Shown here one piece after another: positions 39,923 through 51,775 of a DNA stretch of 64,000 nucleotides. Each line of letters begins with the position of its first letter. Positions within the stretch are counted from its first letter, which is position 1. This DNA comes from CAZCVI01 sp964502145 (GTDB lineage: Bacteria; Acidobacteriota; Aminicenantia; UBA2199), in NCBI GenBank assembly GCA_964502145.1, contig CAZCVI010000029.1, positions 18,240 through 82,239 on the forward strand. Direction: 5' to 3'. The notes under the pieces are model-generated. The model worked only from the letters and a program-made list of their open reading frames with translations, was not told where the DNA came from and searched no databases. A program made the translations under genes and the position numbers.

Positions 39923-41866
39923 TTATAACACTTTAAGAATGATAAAAGTCAGGTCATCACGATTGATGGTTGACTCGGAGAATTTAATACTAAAATCAAG
40001 TATCTTCTGTTTGATGACTTCGACGCCAAGGCGATGGTTATCGCAGAGAATGCGTTTTAAATTGGTGATACCGAGCATTTCTTCGTCTTCATTCATGATT
40101 TCGGAGAGGCCGTCAGAAAAGAGAAAGAGGATATCACCGGGGAAATAATCCATTTCAATCTCTTTTATCTTGCTCTCGGAGAAATTAATGAGTCCAATGG
40201 CCATACCCTGAGGGAAAAGTTCGCTGCATTTATTTTCTTTGGCGCTGTAAAAGAGGGCGGGGGTGTGACCGGCACGGGCGAGGACGAATTTCTTCTCAGG
40301 AATTTTGAATTGGGCTTCATTCATGGTGATAAACGTGACGCGGTCAAAAGAGGATTTTAAGCTATGGTGGCATTCGGCAATAAGCGCGGCAGGCGACATG
40401 ACTTCGCGTTGGAGATGATTGATAACACCTTTTAATTCAGCCATATAAAACGCGGCGGAAGCACCTTTCCCTGAGACATCGGCAACAAGGATCGAGAGGT
40501 ACGCATCTTTTTGGTAGAAATAGTCGAAATAATCACCGGCGATTTCAGCGGCAGGGATATTTACGGCTGCCAGTTCGAATTCAGGGGTTTGGAACGAATC
40601 GGGGGGCAATAATTTTAATTGAATACTGCGGGCAATACGCAGTTCTTCTTCAAGACGTTGTTTTTCCTTCTCATCAATGAGCAGGCGGTCAATACCAGAG
40701 GCCATTTCATTGAAAGATTCGGCAAGATATTGCAATTGGTCACCGGAACGGGTTTTAATACGAAAGGAAAAATCACCGTTCCGGATCCGCTGGGTTCCTT
40801 TCGTTAATTGGTTGACGGCGCGAGTGATCACGCGAACCATACGCACACCAATGAGAAATGAAATAAAAATGAGTGTCACAAACAGAAAAGAAAAAGAGAG
40901 GACAAGTTGGCGGGTAGTATGATGGGCGGGACTGGAAATAGTAGATACTATCTTTTTATAAATCTTGCCAAAATCCATGGACAACACAAAATCACCATCG
41001 CGTTTTAAGGGCTGGTTATCAATAATGGTATTAAAATCAAAAAAACTATAGGTAAACACGGCGAGCGGAGTAGCGTTATCTATGGTCTGGGTATTTGCGG
41101 CCTCGGTGATGATGGTGGACGTTTTACCAGTGAGGCGGGAGGTGGACATGGCGTTTTTAGGATGGATGGAGTGGGTCGCAGCCATTTTGGCGTAATAGGG
41201 CGCGGGGCGTTTATAAATAATTTTAAAATCGCTGATCACTGATAACGCATCGAGAAATTGTTGATTGATCTCATACGCCACCAGCACAGCGAGGGTCTCG
41301 GTTTTATTCAATGCACCGAGATAAAGCTTTTCATCCACTAAAAAATAACCGCTATATTCACCCATGATCAGCTTGGCAGTATTAATATTTTTGGGGAATT
41401 TAAAAAACGGTTGAAAGGTAGCGCCTTTTTTTTCCCAGAAGACTGTGATAAAAGGCATCATGTTGATCTTTTCAAAACCTTCGACCTCTTTAAGCATCAA
41501 TTGGGAGTCATTATACTTTAAATAGTAGGCGCTGATGGTTTCGAGTTTATTCACACGATCGGTCATCATATTGCCAATGATAATACCACCGTATTGGGTG
41601 ATGACCACGGAACTGATGAGGTAGAAAAAAAACGTGATGAACAAAATGGGGGTAGCCACAAGGAATAAGGCGGAAAAAATGAGCCGGTTTCTGATCTGCC
41701 AGAGGAGTTTTTGTCTGACGTAAACCATCAGCCTGATAAGTGAAACAAGAATAAACGCCCACAACATGAGTTTAAAAACAAGGGGGGGAAACAAGAAATA
41801 GGACAATACTGTCAATAATAACAATAAGGCAATCAGGATATCTGTTTTCTTCCACCGAGTCAGCAT
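39923..41866 (-). CDS. Membrane HAMP-SpoIIE (RsbU-like) Ser/Thr phosphatase
   Basis: The 647-residue protein has about three N-terminal membrane helices (ILIALLLLLTVLSYFLF, LMLWAFILVSLIRLMVY, LIFSALFLVATPILFITFFFYLI), a ~200-residue extracytoplasmic region, another helix (LVLSFSFLFVTLIFISFLIGV), a HAMP domain (RMVRVITRAVNQLTKGTQRI), a coiled coil, and a PP2C/SpoIIE domain (IAGDYFDYFYQKD, ILVADVSGKGASAAFYMAE, ILFLFSDGLSEIMNED). It should dephosphorylate a STAS-type antagonist in response to an envelope signal. Neither antagonist nor switch kinase is encoded nearby. A TATAAT ends six bases before ATG 41866, so the mRNA may be leaderless, though AGGATA also precedes the start. Confidence 0.88.
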   Translation of the reverse strand: MLTRWKKTDILIALLLLLTVLSYFLFPPLVFKLMLWAFILVSLIRLMVYVRQKLLWQIRNRLIFSALFLVATPILFITFFFYLISSVVITQYGGIIIGNMMTDRVNKLETISAYYLKYNDSQLMLKEVEGFEKINMMPFITVFWEKKGATFQPFFKFPKNINTAKLIMGEYSGYFLVDEKLYLGALNKTETLAVLVAYEINQQFLDALSVISDFKIIYKRPAPYYAKMAATHSIHPKNAMSTSRLTGKTSTIITEAANTQTIDNATPLAVFTYSFFDFNTIIDNQPLKRDGDFVLSMDFGKIYKKIVSTISSPAHHTTRQLVLSFSFLFVTLIFISFLIGVRMVRVITRAVNQLTKGTQRIRNGDFSFRIKTRSGDQLQYLAESFNEMASGIDRLLIDEKEKQRLEEELRIARSIQLKLLPPDSFQTPEFELAAVNIPAAEIAGDYFDYFYQKDAYLSILVADVSGKGASAAFYMAELKGVINHLQREVMSPAALIAECHHSLKSSFDRVTFITMNEAQFKIPEKKFVLARAGHTPALFYSAKENKCSELFPQGMAIGLINFSESKIKEIEMDYFPGDILFLFSDGLSEIMNEDEEMLGITNLKRILCDNHRLGVEVIKQKILDFSIKFSESTINRDDLTFIILKVL

Positions 41867-41872
41867 TATCCT

Positions 41873-41901
41873 ATTATAGTCTTAAATGGCATAAAAAACA
41901 A
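41873..41901 (-). promoter_or_regulatory. Promoter of the SpoIIE phosphatase-rnc operon, predicted leaderless
   Basis: On the minus strand TTGTTT (41901-41896), 17-base spacer, TATAAT (41878-41873), then exactly six bases to ATG 41866. Confidence 0.6.
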
Positions 41902-41969
41902 TAGGGAGGGGGGAGTTAAATTTTGCGTTTTTTTTTGCGCTTGATATTGCGCATAAAGTGGCATTCCTG

Positions 41970-41975
41970 TATAAT
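41970..41975 (+). promoter_or_regulatory. -10 box of the phosphohexomutase gene
   Basis: TATAAT at 41970-41975, 20 bp before ATG 41996; the -35 at 17 bp spacing (TTGCGC, 41947-41952) is weak. Divergent from the 41873 promoter. Confidence 0.55.
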
Positions 41976-41995
41976 CGTGTTTTTACGGAGGAATT

Positions 41996-43390
41996 ATGAA
42001 TGAATTGAATGAAATAAAAGAAGAGATTTTCAGAGAATATGATATTCGGGGCATTGTGGAAACGGAATTGCAAGACGATGTGGTAGACCGTATTTCCTCG
42101 GCTTTTGCCACTATTTTTGTCAATGCCGGAAAACAAAAGATCGTGGTGGGCATGGATGGACGTCCGAGTTCGCAACGGTTAAAAGATATTATGGTTCAGA
42201 GTTTGAGCCGTTATGGTTTGGATGTGTTGGATATTGGTTTGGTGCCAACGCCGGTGATGTATTACGCGGTATTCAAGCGTAATTTGGATGGTGGGGTGAT
42301 GATCACGGCGTCTCATAATCCAGGGGAATACAATGGCTTCAAAGGATTGGTTGGAAAAGAGGCGCAATCGGGTAGTCAGGTCAAGGAGATTTATCAGATT
42401 GCAGTAGGGGGAAAGTTCCCGCCGGAAAAGCAAGGCTCGGTGGTCACCGAAGATATTCTTCAGGAATACATGGATTATATCTGCACGAACATCCACTTAC
42501 AGAAGAAGATCAAAGTGGTGGTAGATGCAGGCAATGGCACGGGTGGGATTACTGCACCAACACTGTACAGGAACCTGGGGGCGGAAGTGACTGCGCTTTT
42601 CTGCGATGTAGATGGGATGTTTCCCAATCATCATCCGGATCCAACCAAAGAGGAAAACTTAAAAGATTTAATCGCGAAGGTTAAAGAGATGGATGCGGAT
42701 ATTGGTATTGGTTTGGATGGCGATGCTGACCGTATTGGAGTGGTGGATAAGATGGGCACGATTTTGTGGGGTGACCAGATGACGGTCTTGTTTGCGCGCG
42801 ACATTTTGGCGAAGAATCCGGGCGCGAAAATTATTTCGGAGGTGAAAGCTTCGGAAGTATTGTACTCTGAAATCGCGAAACATGGTGGAGTGCCGATCAT
42901 GTGGAAGACAGGGCATTCGTTGATTAAGAAAAAAATCGTGGAGGAAAACGCGGCGATGGCGGGTGAGATGAGTGGTCACATCTTTTTTAATGATCGTTGG
43001 TTTGGGTTTGACGATGCGGTGTATGCGGGCGCACGATTAATGGAAATCCTGGCTGCTTCGCCGCTTTCTTTAACAGAGATGATCGCGAGTATTCCTAAAG
43101 CGTATAACACACCGGAAATAAGGGTGGATACAACGGAAGAAGCAAAATTTGAAATCGTTGAGGCTTTGTTGAAGTATTATCAGAAGAGTTATAAGGTGAT
43201 TGCTATAGATGGAGCGCGGGTGAAGTTTCCTTTTGGGTGGGGTTTAGTGCGGGCGTCTAATACGCAGCCGTCGCTGGTGGTTCGTTTTGAAGCGGATTCC
43301 CCGGCGCATTTGCAAGAGATTCGCGACATGGTGGAACCCGTGATCGAAGAAACACGGAAAGAAATCGAAGCGAAACATCAAAAAAGGTAA
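41996..43390 (+). CDS. Phosphomannomutase/phosphoglucomutase family enzyme
   Basis: ATG 41996 follows ACGGAGGA. The 464-residue protein has all four family motifs: the phosphoserine loop MITASHNPGEYNG (~105), the Mg-binding loop GIGLDGDADRIG (~240), the sugar-specificity loop GEMSGHIFF (~325) and the phosphate-binding end VRASNTQPSLVVRFEA (~420). It interconverts hexose 1- and 6-phosphates for nucleotide-sugar synthesis. The N-terminus EIFREYDIRGIV is that of the AlgC/ManB bifunctional group. It is divergent from the phosphatase gene and convergent with the lipid kinase gene, and a strong hairpin lies between the convergent ends. Preference for mannose or glucose cannot be decided here. Confidence 0.93.
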   Translation: MNELNEIKEEIFREYDIRGIVETELQDDVVDRISSAFATIFVNAGKQKIVVGMDGRPSSQRLKDIMVQSLSRYGLDVLDIGLVPTPVMYYAVFKRNLDGGVMITASHNPGEYNGFKGLVGKEAQSGSQVKEIYQIAVGGKFPPEKQGSVVTEDILQEYMDYICTNIHLQKKIKVVVDAGNGTGGITAPTLYRNLGAEVTALFCDVDGMFPNHHPDPTKEENLKDLIAKVKEMDADIGIGLDGDADRIGVVDKMGTILWGDQMTVLFARDILAKNPGAKIISEVKASEVLYSEIAKHGGVPIMWKTGHSLIKKKIVEENAAMAGEMSGHIFFNDRWFGFDDAVYAGARLMEILAASPLSLTEMIASIPKAYNTPEIRVDTTEEAKFEIVEALLKYYQKSYKVIAIDGARVKFPFGWGLVRASNTQPSLVVRFEADSPAHLQEIRDMVEPVIEETRKEIEAKHQKR

Positions 43391-43438
43391 CCCCGGCCCC
43401 CATTCCATTCCCTCTTCCTAGGCAAAAGTTTTAGGAGT

Positions 43439-43466
43439 CCAGAACCCTTTTTTAAAAGGGTTCTGG
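43439..43466. terminator. Bidirectional hairpin between convergent genes
   Basis: CCAGAACCCTTTT (43439-43451) and AAAAGGGTTCTGG (43454-43466) form a 13-bp stem with a 2-base gap, between the mutase and lipid kinase stops. T-rich stems in both directions fit intrinsic termination; GCCGCCGGAGGC follows. Confidence 0.7.
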
Positions 43467-43483
43467 CCGCCGGAGGCATTTCT

Positions 43484-44407
43484 TTAGAGACGGAAGTTGA
43501 GGCTTTTTTCGATGATTTGAAATTGGGCGGGGGTGGTTTGGCCGACTTCGCCATCGTATTGGATGTTGATAGGTTCGGAGTCTTCTGAGTAAACGTCGAT
43601 AGTGCGGGCGTGTTTGATGGTGACTTTGGGGTGTTTGTGGATATTGCCGGTATAGAGGTGCCTGGAGTTGCGGATGATTTCGAAGCGGGACATATCTTCG
43701 ATGAGGACAAGATCAAAGTAACCGTCATCGGGTTCTGCTTGGGGGGCGATTTGCATACCGCCGCCGAAGATGCGACCGTTGGCAATGGCGCCGATAAGGA
43801 AACGGTGGGAGATTTCTTCTTTGTGGTCAATAATAATTCTGACTTTTTTACTTTTGTAAGTTTGAATAGTAGAGAGGAGGCCTTTATAATAAGATAGGGC
43901 GTTGCGTTTTTCCGGGGGAATTTGGGAGATATGGCGTACTACTTCAGCGCCGAGTCCAAAATCGGCGACATTGAGAAAGTATGTACTGGGTTGGGGGGAC
44001 CCAAAGGTAATACGACCGACATCGAATTTTCTTTTTTTAGAATTTTTGATTTGTTGGATAGAGAGTCTGAAGTCGCGGGGAATTTTCATAAAGCGGACGA
44101 AGTCTGAACCGGTGCCGGAGGGAATAATGGCAAGAGAAGCATCGTTGTTGATTGCTTCGCGGGAATCGGATTTAAAGAAACCGTTGGTGATTTCATTGAG
44201 GGTGCCGTCGCCGCCGACGCCGATGATTAAATCGAAGCCTTCTTTTAGCAGTTGGCGGGCGATTTCGGTGGCGTGGGTGGGTTTTTCAGTGAAAATGTAT
44301 TTGTATTCATGGAAATAATGTTTGATAACCTCGCGAATATCGCTCCAGCGGGCCCGCGTTTTGCCTCTGGCGGAGAAAGGGTTGACGATGACGTGGACTT
44401 TTTCCAT
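43484..44407 (-). CDS. Diacylglycerol kinase-type lipid kinase (YegS/DgkB-like)
   Basis: The start is taken as ATG 44407 (MEKVHVIVNPFSARGKTR), where the domain begins; the open frame extends 38 codons upstream through short repeats that encode a Pro/Ile run with no homology. The 307-residue protein has VNP-x-(S)-x-x-G, the nucleotide-binding GVGGDGTLNEITNG (~63), IIPSGTGSDFVRFM (~95) and a beta-sandwich C-terminal domain with DDGYFDLVLIEDM. It phosphorylates diacylglycerol or a related lipid. There is no Shine-Dalgarno: the upstream 80 bp are CCCAT repeats. It lies downstream of the transglycosylase gene and may be translated from the longer mRNA. Confidence 0.87.
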   Translation of the reverse strand: MEKVHVIVNPFSARGKTRARWSDIREVIKHYFHEYKYIFTEKPTHATEIARQLLKEGFDLIIGVGGDGTLNEITNGFFKSDSREAINNDASLAIIPSGTGSDFVRFMKIPRDFRLSIQQIKNSKKRKFDVGRITFGSPQPSTYFLNVADFGLGAEVVRHISQIPPEKRNALSYYKGLLSTIQTYKSKKVRIIIDHKEEISHRFLIGAIANGRIFGGGMQIAPQAEPDDGYFDLVLIEDMSRFEIIRNSRHLYTGNIHKHPKVTIKHARTIDVYSEDSEPINIQYDGEVGQTTPAQFQIIEKSLNFRL

Positions 44408-44487
44408 GGTTATGGGAGGGATGGGAATAATGGGAATGATGGGAAGTATGGGAAGTATGGGAATGATGGGAGTGATGGGAAAAGAAT
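44408..44487. repeat. ATGGGA short-period tandem repeat at the kinase gene start
   Basis: About eight units of 9-10 bp (GGAATGATGGGAAGTATGGG type on the plus strand) abut the kinase start codon and occupy the place of its ribosome site. Same word family as 8942-8984 and 58381-58433. Confidence 0.8.
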
Positions 44488-44580
44488 AGACGCGTTTGGA
44501 AGTATTGATTGGGGGCTGCATGTGGCGAGCTGTTTTTGGAAAAGGTTGGGGGTGTTGGAGGTATAGGGGATGTTTTTCAT

Positions 44581-45285
44581 TTAATCGATGATAGTTACGG
44601 AGCTTTTGACAGCGTTAACAGGATAGGAATCGGTGATCATGATTTTCCCATCGGTGGTGCGGTATTGGTATATTTTAGTGCTGGTTTTTGCGGAATAGGC
44701 GCCAGAGTAAGACATACCCATGTATTGCATGATGCGTTTGATGTAGTTACGGGTTTCATTGTAAGGGGGAACACCCTTGTATTTTTTCACAGCTTCTTCA
44801 CCTGCATTGTACGCGGCAAGAGTGAGGGGGATGTCGCCATCATATTTATCATAGAGGTATTTCAAGTGTCGAATGCCTGCTTCCAGGTTTTGATGGGCAT
44901 TGTAGCGGTTGACTACACCGTATAAGTTGGCAGTTTCTTGCATGAGTTGCATGATCCCCACTGCGCCTTTAGGGGATACGGCAAGCGTATTAAAGGAGGA
45001 TTCGGCACGGGCTACGGCCACTACAAGTGCTTCTTGAACACCATATTGTGCGCAGAAAAGACGGATTTTTTCGAGGTAAAGGGCGGGAATCACATGGCTA
45101 CGCGACCGGGTGGCAGAGGAACGCCGCGACTTATTGAATAACTTCTTGTAATCACCGTAGGAACTTGCATAATCATTGGAAATATTGAGTGTGCCATCTT
45201 TCTCCTGGCGAACGATGATTTGCGCGCGCACGGTGACGGTGGCAAGCAGCAAGATCATAACTAAACCGGCTGTTGTTTTCTTCAT
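44581..45285 (-). CDS. Periplasmic lytic transglycosylase (SLT domain)
   Basis: The 234-residue protein has a signal peptide (TTAGLVMILLLATVTVRAQ). Residues ~65-185 form a family 1 SLT domain: the catalytic Glu in VARAESSFN, SPKGAVGIMQLM, NLEAGIRHLKYLYDKY, LAAYNAGEEAV and the final Y-x-x-R/K-I motif NYIKRIMQY. It cleaves peptidoglycan between MurNAc and GlcNAc. The flanking parts (EKDGTLNISNDY and TTDGKIMITDSYPV) look like DUF4124-type short strands. It is downstream of alaS by 30 bp and probably in one transcript. Confidence 0.92.
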   Translation of the reverse strand: MKKTTAGLVMILLLATVTVRAQIIVRQEKDGTLNISNDYASSYGDYKKLFNKSRRSSATRSRSHVIPALYLEKIRLFCAQYGVQEALVVAVARAESSFNTLAVSPKGAVGIMQLMQETANLYGVVNRYNAHQNLEAGIRHLKYLYDKYDGDIPLTLAAYNAGEEAVKKYKGVPPYNETRNYIKRIMQYMGMSYSGAYSAKTSTKIYQYRTTDGKIMITDSYPVNAVKSSVTIID

Positions 45286-45315
45286 TCTTTTTATTTGTCT
45301 GTTTATGTTCTCTGT

Positions 45316-47957
<2,642 letters not shown>

Positions 47958-47961
<4 letters not shown>

Positions 47962-49199
47962 AAATCTTCCAGTTCCAGCAGGTTGTGGTCTTTGTATGTA
48001 TCGGCATTAGGCTGGTTTTTATTAGTGCCATAACCCATATCGCCACCCAAGCTGGTAATTTCACTGCCGGAATTATTACCGATATCCGACATTCTTTTTT
48101 CCATTTCTTCCATTGACATATCCTTGGTTGATTGCAAGCCGATTTTTTTAAGTTTGAATTCATCCGGGTTACTCGTCCATTTGAGCGCTTCGTCGTAAGT
48201 GATGAGGCCTTTTTGAAAGAGGAAGTAGAGCGATTGATCAAAGGTTTGCATGCCATATTGCGAGACACCCGCAGAAATCGCGTCTTTGAGCAGCTTGGTT
48301 TTTTCTTGATCCATGATACATTCCTGAATATAAGAAGTAGTGATCAAAATTTCCACCGCAGGAACGCGGCCTTTTTCATCCGCACGGGGAATCAGGCGCA
48401 TAGAGATCACCGATTTTAACACCGCGGCCAATTGAATACGAATCTGTTTTTGTTGGTGCGGCGGAAAGATCGAGATAATGCGGTTGATTGTTTCCGGTGC
48501 ATCCAGAGTATGCAGCGTCGAGAGCACAAGGTGGCCCGTTTCGGCAGCCATGAGAGCTGTTTCGATAGTTTCCATATCGCGCATTTCACCCACCAGGATA
48601 ACATCCGGGTCTTCACGAAGCGAGGCACGCAACGCCTTGGAAAAACTTTCCGTATCTTGTCCGATTTCACGTTGATTCACAATGCTTTTTTTATCCCGGT
48701 GGAGGTATTCGATAGGGTCTTCAATAGTAATGATATGTTCCAGGCGGTGGGTATTGATAAAATCAATCATAGCCGCCAAGGAAGTTGATTTTCCGCTGCC
48801 CGTCGTTCCCGTGACCAGGATCAGACCGCGACGTTCATTGGCGATGCGTTCAATGACCACCGGAAGATTGAGGTCTGAAATAGTTTTCACCTGCGTAGGA
48901 ATAACCCGCATGACAATACCAACCGCACCCCGTTGATGGAACACATTGCAGCGAAACCGACCAAGACCAGCCACACTGTAAGCCATATCCAGTTCATGTT
49001 CTCTTTTGAATCGTTCCTTTTGGATATCGTTCATCATCGAATAAGACATAGCAATGGTATTTTCTTGCATGAGGCGTTTTAGTTCTACCAGCGGTTGCAG
49101 TGCTCCATTAACGCGCAGTATCGGGTGATTACCCACTTTCAGATGCAAATCCGAAGCACCCCGTTCAACTGATATTTTTAATAGATCGTCTATATTCAT
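47958..49199 (-). CDS. pilT: Type IV pilus retraction ATPase PilT
   Basis: ATG 49199 is preferred over ATG 49220 because AGGAG lies between them. The ~413-residue protein has the PilT pattern: MNIDDLLKISVERGASDLHLKVG, Walker A VTGTTGSGKSTSLAAM, the Asp box and Walker B (TIEDPIEYLH, LREDPDVILVGEMRD), and the His box TGHLVLSTLHTLDAPETINR. It powers pilus retraction at the inner membrane. The C-terminal ~60 residues (SMEEMEKRMSDIGNNSGSE...) are longer than in classic PilT. No other pilus gene is in the window, but a PilZ-domain gene diverges from it. The alaS start is coupled to its stop. Confidence 0.93.
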
Positions 49200-49236
49200 G
49201 CTGATCTCCTGACGTATCATATGCTAGTACCATATT

Positions 49237-49264
49237 ATTATATCTCTTTTTGAAAAAATATCAA
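49237..49264 (-). promoter_or_regulatory. Promoter of the pilT-alaS operon
   Basis: On the minus strand TTGATA (49264-49259), 16-base spacer, TATAAT (49242-49237). Confidence 0.65.
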
Positions 49265-49311
49265 GAAAAGAAGAAAAATGGTTGAAATTTTTTTCCATTT
49301 TTCCTACTCGC

Positions 49312-49340
49312 TTGACAATACTTTTTAAAACCTTTATGAT
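49312..49340 (+). promoter_or_regulatory. Promoter of the PilZ gene
   Basis: Consensus TTGACA at 49312-49317, 17-base spacer, TATGAT at 49335-49340; divergent from the pilT promoter about 50 bp away. Confidence 0.78.
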
Positions 49341-49372
49341 AATACAATCCTTTAGTAGACAGGAATAAAATC

Positions 49373-49900
49373 ATGAATAATTCAACCGGTGTTGTGATAT
49401 TTAGTCTGGTGTTGATTGGGTTGATCCTTTTGGTCATAGTCATCTATGTGTATTTAGAGAAAAAAAAAAAGGCAGTGATCAGCAAGAATTTCAAATCCTT
49501 TAGCGAGAATTATCAATCCTCGCAGAAGAATTTGCGGGCTGTGCCACGGGTCAATATCCCAGAAGCTATAGAAGTACTCATGACTCTCACGGACAGCGAT
49601 TTTTTCGGCTTACGAGCACGCATAATAGACATGTCTTTGTCCGGGTTTTCGGTCAAACCGGATTTCCCATTAAAAAAATTACCCCTGAATATGAAGGTCA
49701 ACAATGTACTGGTCGTGACCCCGATCAATACGTTTGCAGTCAAAGAGATGAAAACAATTCGTATTGACCATCACTTTGAAAAGCGATTGATGGCGTTTCA
49801 TATTCAACAGATTGATGTGGATCAATTTGAGAACCTAAAACGGTTTATGGGGCATCTGGATGAGTTTCAACATAAAAATCACCTGTCTAATGAAGAGTGA
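49373..49900 (+). CDS. Membrane-anchored PilZ-domain protein
   Basis: The 175-residue protein has one N-terminal membrane helix (GVVIFSLVLIGLILLVIVIYVYL) and a cytoplasmic basic linker. The PilZ c-di-GMP-binding signature is present: RAVPR (R-x-x-x-R, ~58) and, after a beta strand, IIDMSLSGFSV (D-x-S-x-x-G, ~88). The rest is a beta-barrel with a final helix. It probably links c-di-GMP to the type IV pilus, given the divergent pilT, but that is inferred from position. ATG 49373 has a weak AGGAAT site. It is followed after 24 bp by the CCA transferase-like gene. Confidence 0.78.
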   Translation: MNNSTGVVIFSLVLIGLILLVIVIYVYLEKKKKAVISKNFKSFSENYQSSQKNLRAVPRVNIPEAIEVLMTLTDSDFFGLRARIIDMSLSGFSVKPDFPLKKLPLNMKVNNVLVVTPINTFAVKEMKTIRIDHHFEKRLMAFHIQQIDVDQFENLKRFMGHLDEFQHKNHLSNEE

Positions 49901-49924
49901 AGGTGGATGATTAAGGATTAAAAA

Positions 49925-51376
49925 ATGAAGATTGCAGACATGGATTTTCCATTGAAGCCTTTTTTTATAGATATATTTAAAAACAACGTGTACGTGGTAG
50001 GCGGGGTAGTCCGTGATTTTTTGCTATACGGTTCTATCGGGGAAAGCCCGGACATTGATTTGATGGTCGTGGGTCACACTTACGAAGAGATCGAAGAAAA
50101 GTTAAAACCCCACGGCAAAACCAACACGGTAGGCAAGAGTTTTGCAGTAGTCAAGTTCACCAAAGATAATTATACCTATGATCTCTCCGTGCCCAGGCGC
50201 GACATGAAGCGGGACGGCGAGCACTATGGGCACAAGAACTTTGTGATTGAGTATGGACCGCATATTCGTTTAGAAGAGGATCTCTCCCGGCGCGATTTTA
50301 CCTGTAATTCCATTGCCGTTAGGTTGGCAGATAACGAGGTTGTGGACCCTTTTGATGGCATGGGTGCAATAAAGGCCAAACGGATAGTAATGACCGGGCC
50401 CGAAACATTTGTCGATGATCCCTTGCGGATTTTGCGGGCCGCGCGGTTTGCTTCAGTTCATCAGTTTATAGTCGATGAGGCCATATATATATGTGCCAAA
50501 GATGTGCCCTTGGATGAATTAAGCAAAGAACGGGTGACCGAAGAGTGGTTTCGCCTATTACTGGAATCCGAGCGACCGTCATTGGGCATGAACGAGTATT
50601 TTAAATTAAATGTATTGGAAAAACTGTTCCCCCCTTTTTTTCCTTTGCCATTGATCATTCAGGATGCGATTTTTCATCCCGAACAAGATGAGTATGGTCA
50701 TCACACCGTGTGGTTTCACGTGATGGTGGCCCTTGATATTGCCAAGAAATTGAGCCGGATCTACCAGTTGAGCGAAGAACGGACATTGGCATTGTTATTG
50801 GGCGTGTTGTTTCATGATGTAGGCAAGGCTGTGACCACTCGCTGGGAATTCAAGCGTGGACGGATGACCATTACGTCTATGTTTCATGATTCCAAAGGCG
50901 TGGAGATCGCCCAAGAATTTTTAAGTAGTTTGAAGATTGAGACACGCTTAAATTTCCCGTTGAAAAAGACAGTATTGAATTTAGTGCAGGCCCATCATCG
51001 CGTATTCGAGTTGTACCGGCATCGTGATGAAATTGGCTTCAAAGCATTTTCGCGTTTGGTACGGGACTTGGAAGACCAGGATTTATTATTATTGTTACTT
51101 GATTTTGCCGATCGGCAGTCACGCGAACCCAACCCGCTCAGTTTTACGGAAGTAGATGAGATTACCCGCTGGTATTTCCGCCGCAAGGAAGAACTCAGCA
51201 TCAGTATGGAAAGTATTCAACCCCTGGTCATGGGTCGGGATTTGCTTGTTTTAGGGATTAAACCCGGTGTGCAGATGGGCGCGTATTTGAAACAATTGTA
51301 CGAGCGACAGTTAGATGGTGAGTTTCATACCAAAGAGGAAGGCTTAACGATTTTCCAACAGATCAAAGAATTATGA
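49925..51376 (+). CDS. tRNA nucleotidyltransferase (CCA-adding)/poly(A) polymerase family with HD domain
   Basis: ATG 49925 follows AAGGATTAA. The 483-residue protein has the nucleotidyltransferase motif NVYVVGGVVRDFLL with metal-binding PDIDLMV (D-x-D, ~40), SVPRRDMKRDGEH, the conserved RRDFTCNSIAV (~122) and DPLRILRAARFAS (~165). The second half carries an HD domain (HHTVWFHVMVALD, LLLGVLFHDVGKAVTTRWE). This is the class II CCA-adding/PcnB superfamily; HD-containing members add or repair the tRNA CCA end. A-adding-only or poly(A) polymerase activity cannot be excluded. Confidence 0.9.
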   Translation: MKIADMDFPLKPFFIDIFKNNVYVVGGVVRDFLLYGSIGESPDIDLMVVGHTYEEIEEKLKPHGKTNTVGKSFAVVKFTKDNYTYDLSVPRRDMKRDGEHYGHKNFVIEYGPHIRLEEDLSRRDFTCNSIAVRLADNEVVDPFDGMGAIKAKRIVMTGPETFVDDPLRILRAARFASVHQFIVDEAIYICAKDVPLDELSKERVTEEWFRLLLESERPSLGMNEYFKLNVLEKLFPPFFPLPLIIQDAIFHPEQDEYGHHTVWFHVMVALDIAKKLSRIYQLSEERTLALLLGVLFHDVGKAVTTRWEFKRGRMTITSMFHDSKGVEIAQEFLSSLKIETRLNFPLKKTVLNLVQAHHRVFELYRHRDEIGFKAFSRLVRDLEDQDLLLLLLDFADRQSREPNPLSFTEVDEITRWYFRRKEELSISMESIQPLVMGRDLLVLGIKPGVQMGAYLKQLYERQLDGEFHTKEEGLTIFQQIKEL

Positions 51377-51388
51377 TTCGTTTTATTT

Positions 51389-51649
51389 CTATTTTTTAAA
51401 TCTTGCCAATACCGTGCCGCTTTTGATTGAGCATTGACACATCAAGCGGTGAGATTCTTTCATTTCCATATCGATTTCAGATTCCGTCAGCGCGTTGAGG
51501 TTTTCTATTCCTTCTTCAATAACCACCTCGCACGTACCACAAGCCCCTTGCCCGCAACCGATAGCTAAACCCATCTCTTCAGCCGCATCCCGGAGCATGG
51601 AGCCGTCTTCCACTTCCATTTTTTGATCTTCAAGTTCTAATATTGCCAT
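51389..51649 (-). CDS. 2Fe-2S ferredoxin
   Basis: ATG 51649 is chosen: GGAGG lies 9 bases before it and the domain starts there (MAILELEDQKMEVEDGSML); an upstream TTG-type extension adds nothing recognisable. The 86-residue protein has IGCGQGACGTCEVVIEEG (C-x4-C-x2-C) and the fourth ligand in HRLMCQCSIKSG, as in plant/adrenodoxin-type and anaerobic 2Fe-2S ferredoxins. It transfers electrons in the cytoplasm. It is transcribed alone on the minus strand, convergent with the CCA gene. The electron partner is not indicated. Confidence 0.9.
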   Translation of the reverse strand: MAILELEDQKMEVEDGSMLRDAAEEMGLAIGCGQGACGTCEVVIEEGIENLNALTESEIDMEMKESHRLMCQCSIKSGTVLARFKK

Positions 51650-51775
51650 AATTCTAAACCTCCGTACTGGGACTCGCTTCAATAAATAAGCTCCAAAAAA
51701 ATTTTGCTTGAATGAAGATAGAAAATACCACATCGAACAAACAAAGTCAAGTTGTTTTTCCTTTCATTTTTTCTC

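Noticed and set aside
44408..44521. N-terminal extension of the lipid kinase to ATG 44521
   Set aside because: The added residues are a Pro/Ile run encoded by a short DNA repeat, and the kinase domain starts at 44407.
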